A stretch of DNA of 51,296 nucleotides from DAOUAM01 sp034433305 (GCA_034433305.1 DAOUAM010000066.1:1-51296); one strand, 5' to 3'; positions 21,821-31,389 are shown, counted from the first letter of the stretch. Program-made: numbers and translations. Notes: generated from the letters alone by a model not told the origin.

Positions 21821-24169
21821 GTGGTCAGCGCCCTGGAAGGCATCACTGTGCTGGACCTGACGCAGGGCATGGCCGGTGCCCTGACTACCATGTTCCTCTG
21901 TGACAACGGCGCCAGGGTCATCCATGTTGGCACGCCTGGGGAAGAAAATGCCCGCTCCGGGCCGGGCTACCTGGTGTGGGACAGGGGCAAGGAAAGCGTG
22001 GCGCTGGACATAACCAGGGACACGGCCACCTTCCACAAGCTACTGGCCCGGACCGATGTGTTGCTGGAAAGCTTCCCTCCATCATCGCCGCTGCAGGAGC
22101 TTGTTAGCGACTCCAGACTGTCGGCCATAAACCCCAGGCTGGTCCACTGCTCCATCACCGCTTACGGCCTCCAGGGGCCGCTTAGCGACGAGCCAGCCCA
22201 GGATGACCTGGTCATGGCCCGCATGGGCATCCTGGCGGGCCAGCCTTCCTTCCGCCCCGGCCCTGTCCACGTCATACATCCGCTGCCCAGTGTAGGCGCC
22301 GCGCTGCTGGCGGCCCTGGGTATAGTCGCGTCGCTGTACGCGCGGGAGAAGTCGGGGGCGGGCAGAAAGGTGGAGACCTCCCTCATGGCTGGCGCGCTGC
22401 TGTACGCCAGCAAAGTCCAGGGGGAGAAACTCACCCAGCGCGTGTACCACACCATTCCGGCCGGCGGCGGGCCGTTCTACAGCCTCTTCCAGTGCGCCGA
22501 TGGCCAGTGGATACACATAGGCTGCATACACGGCGGCTTCGTGGACCTGGCGGCTGCCGCCATGGGCATCGCCGACATCGTGGCCGACCCCAAGTACGGC
22601 GATGGCCGCATGCCACGCTCCGAGGAGGCCCGGCAGGAGCTTTTTGACATCGTGGCCGGCGTGGTCAAGACCAGGCCATACCAGGAGTGGGCACGGATTT
22701 TCGAGGAAGCCGACGTCCCCTATGCCCGCGCCTGCACCACCGAGGAGGCCATGGACAATCCCCAGGTGCAGGCCAACGGGATGGTCATAGAGCTACAGGA
22801 CCCCAGGGCGGGCAAGGTCATCCAGATGGGCCTGCCCATCCAGCTCTCGGGGACACCCGGGCAGGTGCGAGGGCCGCGCCCTCTGCCGGGGCAGCACACA
22901 GGCCAGGTGCTTTCGGCGTTGTCACCAGGGCCGTCTGACCATGGCAGCGCCATGCCCCAGGGCCAGACCCTGGACCCGCCGCTGAGGGGCGTCAGGGTGC
23001 TGGAGATTACCAACGTCATCGCCGGGCCGACGGCGGGCAAGCTGCTGGCCGACCTCGGCGCCGACGTGGTGAAGCTGGAGTCGCCCGACGGCGATATCTC
23101 TCGCCCCACCAGCCCCTACTACTTCGTGTACCTCAACTGCAACAAGCGCTCCATATCAGTGGACACCCGCACCGCCGAGGGCCGTGAGGTAGCTCGGCGG
23201 CTGGCGGCCCGGGCCGATGTGTTGCTGGCCAACATGCGCCCCGGCGCTACCGACCGCATGGGCATCGGCACCGAGGCCTTGAAGGCCCTCAACCCGCGCA
23301 TCATAGAGGCCCATGTCACCGCTTATGGCTGGACCGGCCCCTATGCCCACCGCCCTGGCGTGGACCCTCTGGCCCAGGCGCTGATGGGCCTCCAGCGCGC
23401 CCAGGGCGGCCCGGACAACCCGCCGGTCTTCCTGGGCAGGCTGGCGCCCACCGACTACACGGCGGGCACCATGTGCGCCCTGGGCGTCGCCCTGGCCCTC
23501 TTCGACAGGGAGCGCACAGGAGTCGCCCAGCGGGTGTACACCAACCTCCTCAACGGGGGCATTGTCCTGAGCTCCGACGCCTTCATGCGCTACCAGGGCA
23601 GGCCGCTGCGCCGCCTGGCGGACAGAGGCCAGTATGGCCTGAGCACCCTTCACAGGCTCTACGAGACGGCCCGTGGCTGGCTGTACCTGGCCGCCGAGGA
23701 TGAGCAGGCGTGGCATGCCCTCTGCCGCGCCCTGGGCCGACCAGACCTGGCCGCCGATGGGCGCCTGGCGTCCTGCAGCGCGCGCCAGCGCCACGATGAG
23801 GCCCTGGCCGCCGAACTGGAGCGGACCTTCAAAACGCGCCCGGCCCAGGAATGGGTGCGCCTGCTGAGGCAGGCGGGCGTCCCCTGCGCCCCCGTGGTGG
23901 AGGGCTACGACCAGGGCTTCTTCGAAGACCCTCACGTGCTGGCCAACGACATGGTCACCGAGCACCAGCACCCCACCTTCGGGCGACTCCTGCTGTCCCG
24001 TGGCCTGTTGCGGTTCCACGGTACCGCCGCTGTCACGGGCAGGCCAACGCCTCTCCTGGGCGAGCACACGCGGCCTGTCCTGGCGGAGGCGGGGTACTCC
24101 CCTGAGCAAATCAGAGGCCTGTACGAGAAGGGCGTGGTGAAGACCGAGGAGCCTCCACGCGGCCAGTAA
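21821..24169 (+). CDS. Tandem CaiB/BaiF (family III) CoA-transferase fusion
   Basis: This 782-aa protein has two complete family III CoA-transferase domains in one chain, about 1-370 and 386-782. Each begins with a LEGITVLDLTQG or LRGVRVLEITNV strand and includes the G-A-D/R-V-I/V-K/H-V/L pattern. Such enzymes move CoA between carboxylic acids through an aspartyl-CoA intermediate. In domain 2, D545 in APTDYTAG fits the catalytic Asp. Domain 1 has HPLPSVGAALLA in the matching stretch and no Asp. The GTG at 21821 has GGGAGG eight bases upstream. The substrate is unknown; the following transporter genes have their own promoter. Confidence 0.88.
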   Translation: MVSALEGITVLDLTQGMAGALTTMFLCDNGARVIHVGTPGEENARSGPGYLVWDRGKESVALDITRDTATFHKLLARTDVLLESFPPSSPLQELVSDSRLSAINPRLVHCSITAYGLQGPLSDEPAQDDLVMARMGILAGQPSFRPGPVHVIHPLPSVGAALLAALGIVASLYAREKSGAGRKVETSLMAGALLYASKVQGEKLTQRVYHTIPAGGGPFYSLFQCADGQWIHIGCIHGGFVDLAAAAMGIADIVADPKYGDGRMPRSEEARQELFDIVAGVVKTRPYQEWARIFEEADVPYARACTTEEAMDNPQVQANGMVIELQDPRAGKVIQMGLPIQLSGTPGQVRGPRPLPGQHTGQVLSALSPGPSDHGSAMPQGQTLDPPLRGVRVLEITNVIAGPTAGKLLADLGADVVKLESPDGDISRPTSPYYFVYLNCNKRSISVDTRTAEGREVARRLAARADVLLANMRPGATDRMGIGTEALKALNPRIIEAHVTAYGWTGPYAHRPGVDPLAQALMGLQRAQGGPDNPPVFLGRLAPTDYTAGTMCALGVALALFDRERTGVAQRVYTNLLNGGIVLSSDAFMRYQGRPLRRLADRGQYGLSTLHRLYETARGWLYLAAEDEQAWHALCRALGRPDLAADGRLASCSARQRHDEALAAELERTFKTRPAQEWVRLLRQAGVPCAPVVEGYDQGFFEDPHVLANDMVTEHQHPTFGRLLLSRGLLRFHGTAAVTGRPTPLLGEHTRPVLAEAGYSPEQIRGLYEKGVVKTEEPPRGQ

Positions 24170-24223
24170 CAGCCCTCCACTGGCCCAGGCTCGCACATGG
24201 CCGTCCGTAGGCTTTTTGGGGGA

Positions 24224-24253
24224 TTGACTTTGGTGCTCCTGTTTCACTAACAT
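24224..24253 (+). promoter_or_regulatory. Promoter of the solute-binding-protein operon
   Basis: TTGACT (24224-24229), an 18-base spacer and TAACAT (24248-24253) lie 137 bases before the start codon. The leader contains an inverted repeat, CCCCATTAA (24279-24287) with TTAATGGGG (24333-24341). Confidence 0.5.
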
Positions 24254-24389
24254 ACCCCACATACATCATGTTGATTGCCCCCATTAATATGCCACTGTAA
24301 CATTGTCCCACCTTTATTCTCTCTGACTGCTGTTAATGGGGACACATATGGCCTGTTGGATACCGCAAAGCAAGAAAAGAGGTAAGGAC

Positions 24390-26285
24390 ATGTTACTTCG
24401 TAGCAGCGCCAGAACGTGTGTGGGCCTTCTATCATTAGTAGCTGGCCTTTTGCTGGTGACAGCGGCATGCAGCGGAGCAGAGCCAACGGCCACTCCCCGG
24501 GCTCCAACGGCTACCACTGCGCCGGCGGCGCAGCCGGCAACTCCCACCAGGGTCGCGGCCACGGCCACCAGCGCCCCGGTGGGGCAGCCGGCAACTCCCA
24601 CCAGAGTCGCGGCCACGGCCACTCCAGTGCCGGCCGCGCCTACTCCCACTTCAGCGCCTTCCGGGCAGGCCCCGTCCGGGACCATCACCGCGGCGGTACA
24701 GAGCGTTGACGTTGCCAGCGGCTATCCGGTGGACTGCCTGTGGTGCGCGTCCATCACCGTGGCGGGCGCCCATGAGACGCTCTTCCACGCGGTGCGCAAC
24801 TCCGACGGCAGCATCGGCCTTGCCCCCATGCTGGTGGAGTCCTGGACTACAACCCCTGACCTCAAGTACAGTGACTTCAAGATCCGCCAGGGCGTAAAGT
24901 TCCACAAGGGCTTCGGTGAGCTTACGGCGGAGGACATCGCCTATACCTTCAACGCGCTGAACCCCAAGGTAACGCCTGAGGCCCGGCACGACAGCGGGGG
25001 CGAGGTAGGCCAGGCGCTGAACAAGGTTGACGTTATTGATACCTACACCGCCAGGTTCAACTGGGCGGCCCTCAGCGGCACGACCTTCATCCAGTTGTTC
25101 GCCGACGCTGGCGAAGGCATAGGCGTCTTCCCCAAGAAGGCCTTCGACCAGCAGGGCGAGCAGTGGATGCGGCTTAACATCGTGGGGACCGGCCCCTTCG
25201 AGATGGAGGAGTGGACCCAGCAGAAGGGCATGTTCCTGAGGGCCTTCCCCGACCACTGGCGCAAGACACCCTATGTGGAGAGGTTCATTTACCTGGAGGT
25301 CCCCGAGCCTTCCACCCGCCGGGCTATGATGGAGAGCGGCGAGGCCCAGATCGCGGCCATTGACCTCAAGGACTGGCCTGCGCTGCTGGGCCGCGAGTTC
25401 AGGAAGGCCCCGGAGGCGACCCAGAACTCCCACGCCTTCCCCTTCGGCGGCAACTACTGGGAGAACACCGACCCCAACACCGGCGCGCCGCTGGAGCGCG
25501 TGCGCGATACCTCCCGGGCCTGGATCGGCGACCCTTACGAGCTGGGGCCTGAGTTCAATCCCAACACCCCATCCATGCAGCGGGCGCTCAAGGTGCGCCA
25601 GGCCCTCAACATGAGCATTGACCGGGAGACCATCAACGACGTCATACTGTCGGGCCTGGGTGAGATTGCCTACATCGGCGGCGTCAGCGTCACCGACCCC
25701 ATATGGAAGGCCAACGCTGACAAATGGAAGGTCGAGTACAACCCGGACAAGGCCAAGCAGTTGCTGACGGAAGCGGGCTACGCCAACGGCTTCACCGCCT
25801 ACTGGTGGGCGGGCCTGGAGAGCGCCCACATCGAGGAGGCCGAGGCCATCGCCGCCGACTGGCTGGCCAAGTTCAACATCAAGTCGGAGATAGACCGGCG
25901 CACCTACACCACCATCCGGCCCAACCTGGTGAGCCGGACCTTCCCGGTGCTGCGCATGCACGGCTGCTGCACCGACCCTGGCCCGTGGCCCAGGGAGTGG
26001 ATCTGGAGCGCCCTGGGTGTGAACAGCTACAACCACGGCCTGGAGGTGCCCAAGGCCACCGAGGTCATGCGCAAGAAGCTGGCCGCCAAGGACGAGGCCG
26101 AGATGGCCCAGCTTACCGTGGAAATGACCGACTACATCTCCCAGTGGCAGCTCCTGGCGGCCATCGTCGAGGTAGCCACCGCGCCCCTGTACAACTCTAA
26201 CAGGATCGCGGACTGGCAGATGAGCCCTTACATCAACACCCGGCTGGGAGGCATACGTAACCCTGAGTACGTGAGGCCCAAGTAG
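24390..26285 (+). CDS. ABC transporter solute-binding lipoprotein, family 5
   Basis: This is a 631-aa extracellular binding protein of the peptide/nickel/oligosaccharide (SBP_bac_5) class. The signal LVAGLLLVTAAC ends in a lipobox. A Thr/Ala/Pro linker follows, built partly from two copies of QPATPTRVAATAT. The binding domain has LVESWTTTPDLKYSDFKIRQ, VKFHKGFGELTAEDIAYTFN and RQALNMSIDRETIND, all typical. The ATG at 24390 is chosen for its AGAGGTAAGG site and clean signal peptide. Two permease genes follow at once. The cargo cannot be told from sequence; peptides, sugars and other small molecules are all used by the family. Confidence 0.9.
   Translation: MLLRSSARTCVGLLSLVAGLLLVTAACSGAEPTATPRAPTATTAPAAQPATPTRVAATATSAPVGQPATPTRVAATATPVPAAPTPTSAPSGQAPSGTITAAVQSVDVASGYPVDCLWCASITVAGAHETLFHAVRNSDGSIGLAPMLVESWTTTPDLKYSDFKIRQGVKFHKGFGELTAEDIAYTFNALNPKVTPEARHDSGGEVGQALNKVDVIDTYTARFNWAALSGTTFIQLFADAGEGIGVFPKKAFDQQGEQWMRLNIVGTGPFEMEEWTQQKGMFLRAFPDHWRKTPYVERFIYLEVPEPSTRRAMMESGEAQIAAIDLKDWPALLGREFRKAPEATQNSHAFPFGGNYWENTDPNTGAPLERVRDTSRAWIGDPYELGPEFNPNTPSMQRALKVRQALNMSIDRETINDVILSGLGEIAYIGGVSVTDPIWKANADKWKVEYNPDKAKQLLTEAGYANGFTAYWWAGLESAHIEEAEAIAADWLAKFNIKSEIDRRTYTTIRPNLVSRTFPVLRMHGCCTDPGPWPREWIWSALGVNSYNHGLEVPKATEVMRKKLAAKDEAEMAQLTVEMTDYISQWQLLAAIVEVATAPLYNSNRIADWQMSPYINTRLGGIRNPEYVRPK
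24530..24622 (+). repeat. Repeat in the lipoprotein linker
   Basis: Two 39-base copies (24530-24568 and 24584-24622), identical at 38 positions, encode the repeated QPATPTRVAATAT linker of the solute-binding protein. They are spaced 54 bases apart, a whole number of codons, as expected from an in-frame duplication. Confidence 0.7.
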
Positions 26286-26324
26286 GGGCCAGGCCGGTAA
26301 CCGAAACGCTTCAGGGGAGGTCCA

Positions 26325-27260
26325 ATGCGAGCCTTTGTGCTCCGACGGTTCGGCACATCCTTGCTGGCCCTCTTCGGGGCCACCATCCTGGTATTCAGCC
26401 TGTCCAGGTTCCTGGGCGACCCGCGTGTGTTGCTTCTTCCTGACCAGGGCTACGGCATGGACCCATCGGTCTGGCAGAAGGCCTTCGAGGAGCTACACCT
26501 GGATGACCCCGTGCCTGTGCAGTACGCCTACTGGCTGTGGGACCTGCTGAGGGGCGACCTGGGCCTGGACCTCCAGGACAGAGCGCCCCTGGCGCCCAAG
26601 CTGCCGGCCAAGTTCGGCCCGACCTTCCGGCTGGCCCTGGCCTCCTGGGTGCTGGCTACCCTGGTGGGCATTCCCCTGGGCGTCGTCTCGGCGGTCAAGA
26701 GGGGCAGCATAATGGACTATTTCGCCCGCACTTTCGCGCTGCTGGGCCAGACCCTGCCCACTTTCTGGATCGCCATCCTGGGCATACTGGTGTTCGCCGT
26801 CTGGCTGCACTGGCTGCCCGTGGCCGGCATGGGCGAGGGGATAGCCATCCGCAACTACGTGCTGCCCAGCCTGACGCTGGGGTGGTTTGCCGCAGCGGGC
26901 TATATGCGGCTGGTGCGCTCGGCCATGCTGGATGTGCTGGACTCGGAGTACATCAAACTGGCCCGCGCCAAGGGTGTGGGGAACACGGCTATCGTCTGGA
27001 AGCACGCCTTCAAGAACGCCGCCATCGCCCCTCTAACTTACTCTGGCCTGCTGCTGGGCGGGTTGATAAGCGGCTCCATTGCCGTGGAGGTAGTGTTCGC
27101 CTGGCCGGGCATCGCCAGGTATGGCGTGGACGCCGTCAGCACCAACAACTTCACCGTGCTGGCGGTGGTGACACTCATCTTCACGGCGGCCTACGTTGTG
27201 CTTAACTTCCTGGTGGACATCCTGTACGCCTTCGTGGACCCGAGGATTCGCTACTCCTGA
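26325..27260 (+). CDS. ABC transporter permease, DppB/OppB type
   Basis: This is a 311-aa inner-membrane permease with about six hydrophobic segments. The N-terminus FVLRRFGTSLLALFGATILVF is characteristic of the DppB class. The EAA loop that contacts the ATPase is EYIKLARAKGVGNTAIVWKH, near the middle of the second half. The start has GGGGAGGTCC just upstream. The upstream solute-binding protein and downstream DppC-type permease complete the membrane part of an importer. No ATPase gene follows. Confidence 0.92.
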   Translation: MRAFVLRRFGTSLLALFGATILVFSLSRFLGDPRVLLLPDQGYGMDPSVWQKAFEELHLDDPVPVQYAYWLWDLLRGDLGLDLQDRAPLAPKLPAKFGPTFRLALASWVLATLVGIPLGVVSAVKRGSIMDYFARTFALLGQTLPTFWIAILGILVFAVWLHWLPVAGMGEGIAIRNYVLPSLTLGWFAAAGYMRLVRSAMLDVLDSEYIKLARAKGVGNTAIVWKHAFKNAAIAPLTYSGLLLGGLISGSIAVEVVFAWPGIARYGVDAVSTNNFTVLAVVTLIFTAAYVVLNFLVDILYAFVDPRIRYS

Positions 27261-27277
27261 AGGGGACAAGCGGGACT

Positions 27278-28174
27278 ATGGCTCAAGCAGAACTCAACAT
27301 ACCAGCGCTGCCACGCAAGACCGGCGGCGTCGCCGTTACCCTCCAGTGGCTTTCACGCTGGCCGGTGGTGCCGGGGATAATCATGGGGTGTATGGTCATA
27401 GTGGCCATTTTTGCCCCATGGGTATCTCCCCACCCGCCCTTGCAGAACAGCCTCAGAGAGCGCAACTCGCCACCCGTCTGGTACGAGAAGGGTAGCTGGG
27501 ACCACATCCTGGGCACGGACACTGTGGGGCGCGACCTGCTGAGCCGGCTTATATACGGCTCCCGCGTCTCGCTCATGGTGGTGGCCGTGGCGCTGGTCAG
27601 CGGCACAGTGGTGGGGACTACCCTCGGCCTGGTGGCGGGCTACTTCGGTGGCGTGCTGGACGAGGTCATAATGCGCATCGTGGACATCTGGCTGGGGCTG
27701 CCGTTTATCCTCGTGGCGCTGGTGGCCGCGGTCGTCATCGGCCCCGGCCTGACTACCATGATGGGCCTGCTGGCGCTGCTGGCATGGGCCGGCTTCGTGC
27801 GCAATGTCCGCGCCGAGGTGCTGACGCTCAAGACCAGGGACTACGTGGCGCTGGCCAACGTCGCCGGCGCGCCCACCAGCCGCATCCTGTTCCGGCACAT
27901 TCTCCCTGGCGTTGTGAACACCGTCTTGGTCATAGCCAGCCTGCGCTCCGGCCAGCTCATACTGGCAGAGGCATTCCTCAGCTTTCTGGGTGCCGGCATC
28001 CCACCGCCAACGGCGACCTGGGGCTCCATGATCGCCGATGGCCGCAACTACCTGCGCGACGCCTGGTGGATCGCCGTCTTTCCGGGGATTGCCATTGGCC
28101 TCACCGTCATGTCCCTCAACTTCCTGGGCGACTGGATGCGCGACCGCTTCGACCCGCGCCTGCGGCAGCTTTAG
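27278..28174 (+). CDS. ABC transporter permease, DppC/OppC type
   Basis: This is a 298-aa permease, partner of the preceding DppB-type subunit. LQNSLRERNSPPV then HILGTDTVGRDLLSRLIYGSR is the diagnostic N-terminal part of DppC/OppC proteins. The EAA loop lies in DYVALANVAGAPTSRILFRH. Five or six hydrophobic segments are evident. It starts 17 bases after the dppB-like stop. The ATPase pair normally encoded next (DppD/DppF) is absent; the next gene is a glycosyltransferase. The transporter must borrow ATPases from elsewhere or they have been separated. Confidence 0.92.
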   Translation: MAQAELNIPALPRKTGGVAVTLQWLSRWPVVPGIIMGCMVIVAIFAPWVSPHPPLQNSLRERNSPPVWYEKGSWDHILGTDTVGRDLLSRLIYGSRVSLMVVAVALVSGTVVGTTLGLVAGYFGGVLDEVIMRIVDIWLGLPFILVALVAAVVIGPGLTTMMGLLALLAWAGFVRNVRAEVLTLKTRDYVALANVAGAPTSRILFRHILPGVVNTVLVIASLRSGQLILAEAFLSFLGAGIPPPTATWGSMIADGRNYLRDAWWIAVFPGIAIGLTVMSLNFLGDWMRDRFDPRLRQL

Positions 28175-28221
28175 GCGTGGCCGAATTCCCCCTGCAGGTA
28201 GCTAGAGGGCAGTAGCGCCAT

Positions 28222-28318
28222 CCCCCTGTCCTGCGTATATACTGGTAGCTGGCCCACGCGGTCCCGATGGGGTGTTCCTGTTCCGCCCTGGCCTCCTTCT
28301 GTCTTGAAGGACAGGGGG
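28222..28318. repeat. Long-range inverted repeat after the permease gene
   Basis: CCCCCTGTCCT (28222-28232) is the exact reverse complement of AGGACAGGGGG (28308-28318). It occupies the 290-base gap before the glycosyltransferase gene, which has no other recognised content. Confidence 0.4.
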
Positions 28319-28464
28319 GTGTGGTCGTCCCCATGTGACCGCCTCCCGCCTGGCTTCAAGGGCTGTCCGCTCCTGGCCCCTGGAGGGGAGAAGGTCAGGA
28401 TGAGCGTGAAGATGGGCTGTGAGAGTTACCAGGCGGTCCAGCCTGCCCCGCCGTTTCCTGTGTT

Positions 28465-31389
28465 ATGGCGCTTTATCCTCGTGCTTCCCACATGCTCAGG
28501 GCCTTGCGCCTGAAAGTGCCGCCCGCGCGGTGGCTATCCCTGCCCGCCAGGGGTGCCTGGCGGGCGCCGCTGGCCGTGGCGGCGCTGGGGACAGGGGCCG
28601 CTGCCCAGGCCCTCCTGGGCGCTGACCATCTGCTGGTGGCTGCCATCCTCTACCTGGCGGCTGTGATCGGCCTGGCGCTGGCAGCGGCCGGCCTGTCCCT
28701 GTCCGCCTTTGAATGCAGCGACAGAGCAGCCATGGCCCGGCAGGAATACCCCCCTGGGCCATTCCAGGATGCCGGCACCCCGGCGGCCACCTGGCCCCCA
28801 TTGCAAGGGGCCACCCGGAGGATGGGGGCGGCGGTCCTGGCCGGTGGCGCCGGCATGCTGGCCGCCAGCCTGGCGTTGTTCGCTGATGGGCCAGACGCCA
28901 TGGCCTGGTGGCTCTATGGCGGCTCCATGATGGCCCTGCTGCTCGGCCTGCCGGCCGTTGATGGCCGCTGGACCGACCTGGCGCGCCGCCTCCGCCAGGG
29001 GCCGCTGGCCTCCGTGGGCCTGTCGGATGCCGTCCATTGGGCCTTGCTGGCGGCGGTGTTGCTGCTGGCGCTGCTGGTGCGCCTGTACCACCTGGACACG
29101 CTGCCAGCCGGGCTGTGGTACGACGAGGCGGACAACATCTACCAGGCCAACCGCATCCAGAAGGACCCGGGCGCCGCCCCGGTCTATGTGCCTTCCACCA
29201 ATCTCCCCAGCTTTTACCTGCTGCCCGTGGCGGGCGTTATCGAGCTGGCAGGCGTTTCCATCACGGCGGGCCGGCTGGCGAGCGTCATGTTCGGCCTGGC
29301 TGGCGTGGCGGTGGCCTTCCTGCTGGGCAGGCTGGCCTTCGGGCCATGGCTGGGGCTGGTGGCCGCGCTGCTGACCGCTGTGATGCGCTGGCACCTTAAC
29401 TGGAGCCGCATCGGCATGCATGGCATCACGACGCCGCTCTTCGCGGCCCTGGCCGCCTACCTCACGCTGCGAGCGCTGCGCAGTGGCCGCGCCTGGGACT
29501 ATGGCTACGCCGGCGTGGCACTGGGCCTGAGCTTGTGGGCCTACGCCCCTTCCCGGCTCTTCCCCCTGGTGGTGGCCTTCATGCTGGTGCATTACCTCGT
29601 GTTCCAGCGCCCGGACTTCAGGCGTTTCGCCGGCAAGGTGCTGCTCATGGGTGTCGCGGCGGCCATGGTCGCGGCGCCGGTGCTGGAGTCGGCGATGCTG
29701 GAGGCAGGCCAGTTCTTTGGCCGCACCGCCACGACCTCGGTCTTTTCCATGCTGCCGCCTGGCGAGGCGCTGGGCGAGGTACGCACCAGCCTGTGGAAGC
29801 ACGCGCTGATGTTCAACTACCACGGCGACCTGAACGCCCGCCACAACCTTCCCGGCGCTCCCATGCTGGACTTCGGGATGGGGGTGCTGTTCGTCCTGGG
29901 GCTTGGCCTGGCCCTGGCGCGCTGGCGCCGGGTGGAGCTGGCGGCCCTCCCGGCATGGGTGCTGGTGATGGTGGTGCCGGGAGTCATAACCCTGCCCTGG
30001 GAGGCGCCCCAGTCCTTGCGGGCCATCGGCGTCGTGCCGGCGGTGATCATGTGCGCGACGCTGGCGCTCCATGCCCTCTGGCGCGCCGGCCGGTCGGCGA
30101 CCTGGCCATGGGCGCGACGGGCGCTGCCGGCGGTCATGCTGGGAGCACTGGGCGCCATGGCCTTTGCCAACATCCACACCTACTTTGGCGCTCAGGCGCG
30201 CCACCCGGCGGTGTACTCAGCCTTCTCCACCGACGAAACGCTGCGGACGCGGGACATGCTGACGCAGCAGGGTAGAGGCTACACGCTCCTTACATCCAGG
30301 CAGTTCCTGTATGGCCTGACCACGGCGGTGCTGGCGCCAGAGGTCCGCTACGAGGTGCTCAGGCCGCCTGACCGGATACCCATTGACGTGACCCAGGTCT
30401 GGAAGGGCGCAGCGGTATATATCGAGCCCCGAGAGGCCAGCTTCTACCGTCTGCTGCGGACTTACTATCCTGATGGCGAGTTCCGCCAAGTCCTCCCGCC
30501 CGGCGGAGGGGACGTGCTGTACTACTCGGCGCTTATCAGCCGGGAGCAGATGGAGTCCTCCCTGGGCCTGGAGGCGCGCTATGCCTTCGCCGACGGGACT
30601 ATACAGGAGGCCATAGTCAGCGAGACCGAGGCTGCCTGGTTGCTGGAAGAGCTGCCCGCTGGCCCTCCCTTCGATGTCACCTGGAAGGGGACGCTGCATA
30701 TCGTCCAGCCCGGCGAGTACCTGCTGCGGCTGGAAGGCCCGGCCTCGGCGGAGGTCTGGCTTGATGGCGTGCGCCTGCTGTGGCGGGAGCGCCGGTCGGT
30801 GCGCGTGCTGCCAGCGGTGGGCCTGCACTGGCTGGAGGTGCGCGCCCACGTAACCGACACGGCCAGCGCCCTTCGCCTGCTGTGGCAGCCTCCTCATGGA
30901 AAGCTGGGGCCGGTGCCGCCCCAGTACCTCTACCACGGCCCGGTGCGCCCGGTGGGCCTGGCCGGCAGGTTCTACAGCTCGGGTATAGAGCAGGGCACGC
31001 CCGATGCCATGCACGTGACGCCAGCCCTGGACGTATTCTACTATGACCCCGTGCTGCAGGAGCCGTACCTGGCTGTGTGGGAGGGCACACTGGAGGCCCC
31101 GGTAGGCGGCGACTACCGCTTCCGTGTGCTGGGAGCGGGCACACTGCGGCTGTTCCTGGACGGCCATCTCATAGCCCAGGACCCGGAAACGCCCTGGCTG
31201 CACTCGCAGGCCGGAATAGCGCTGGGCGCCGGCCAGCACCGCGTCCGGCTGGAGTACAGGCCCCTGGCGCCACCGTCACAGTTCGAGGTGCAGTGGGCCG
31301 CGCCAGGCCAGGAGCTGGGGCCTGTGCCCATCGAGGCGCTGTCGCCCGCCCCGGAGCACATGTTCAGGGTCGTGGAGGAGTCCAGGTGA
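28465..31389 (+). CDS. GT39-like membrane glycosyltransferase with PA14-like C-terminus
   Basis: This is a 974-aa protein. The first two thirds contain many hydrophobic segments and the acidic catalytic-loop motif LWYDEADNIYQANRI (about 216-230) of PMT/ArnT-type lipid-linked sugar transferases. The remainder is hydrophilic and holds two PA14-like beta modules. One is at about 735-822 (EVWLDGVRLL, VGLHWLEVRAHV). The other is at about 832-958 (GLAGRFYSSG, TLRLFLDGHLIA, GAGQHRVRLEYRPL). PA14 modules usually bind carbohydrate. The likely role is transfer of a sugar from a polyprenyl carrier outside the membrane. No ribosome site is visible at ATG 28465 or at the next ATG 28492, so the exact start is uncertain. 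Confidence 0.8.
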   Translation: MALYPRASHMLRALRLKVPPARWLSLPARGAWRAPLAVAALGTGAAAQALLGADHLLVAAILYLAAVIGLALAAAGLSLSAFECSDRAAMARQEYPPGPFQDAGTPAATWPPLQGATRRMGAAVLAGGAGMLAASLALFADGPDAMAWWLYGGSMMALLLGLPAVDGRWTDLARRLRQGPLASVGLSDAVHWALLAAVLLLALLVRLYHLDTLPAGLWYDEADNIYQANRIQKDPGAAPVYVPSTNLPSFYLLPVAGVIELAGVSITAGRLASVMFGLAGVAVAFLLGRLAFGPWLGLVAALLTAVMRWHLNWSRIGMHGITTPLFAALAAYLTLRALRSGRAWDYGYAGVALGLSLWAYAPSRLFPLVVAFMLVHYLVFQRPDFRRFAGKVLLMGVAAAMVAAPVLESAMLEAGQFFGRTATTSVFSMLPPGEALGEVRTSLWKHALMFNYHGDLNARHNLPGAPMLDFGMGVLFVLGLGLALARWRRVELAALPAWVLVMVVPGVITLPWEAPQSLRAIGVVPAVIMCATLALHALWRAGRSATWPWARRALPAVMLGALGAMAFANIHTYFGAQARHPAVYSAFSTDETLRTRDMLTQQGRGYTLLTSRQFLYGLTTAVLAPEVRYEVLRPPDRIPIDVTQVWKGAAVYIEPREASFYRLLRTYYPDGEFRQVLPPGGGDVLYYSALISREQMESSLGLEARYAFADGTIQEAIVSETEAAWLLEELPAGPPFDVTWKGTLHIVQPGEYLLRLEGPASAEVWLDGVRLLWRERRSVRVLPAVGLHWLEVRAHVTDTASALRLLWQPPHGKLGPVPPQYLYHGPVRPVGLAGRFYSSGIEQGTPDAMHVTPALDVFYYDPVLQEPYLAVWEGTLEAPVGGDYRFRVLGAGTLRLFLDGHLIAQDPETPWLHSQAGIALGAGQHRVRLEYRPLAPPSQFEVQWAAPGQELGPVPIEALSPAPEHMFRVVEESR

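Noticed and set aside
24530..24622. CRISPR-like repeat array
   Set aside because: Only two copies, inside a coding linker with codon-phased spacing; no cas genes are nearby.
28534..30204. Long minus-strand frame opposite the glycosyltransferase
   Set aside because: Antisense shadow; Gln/Arg/His-rich with no recognisable fold.
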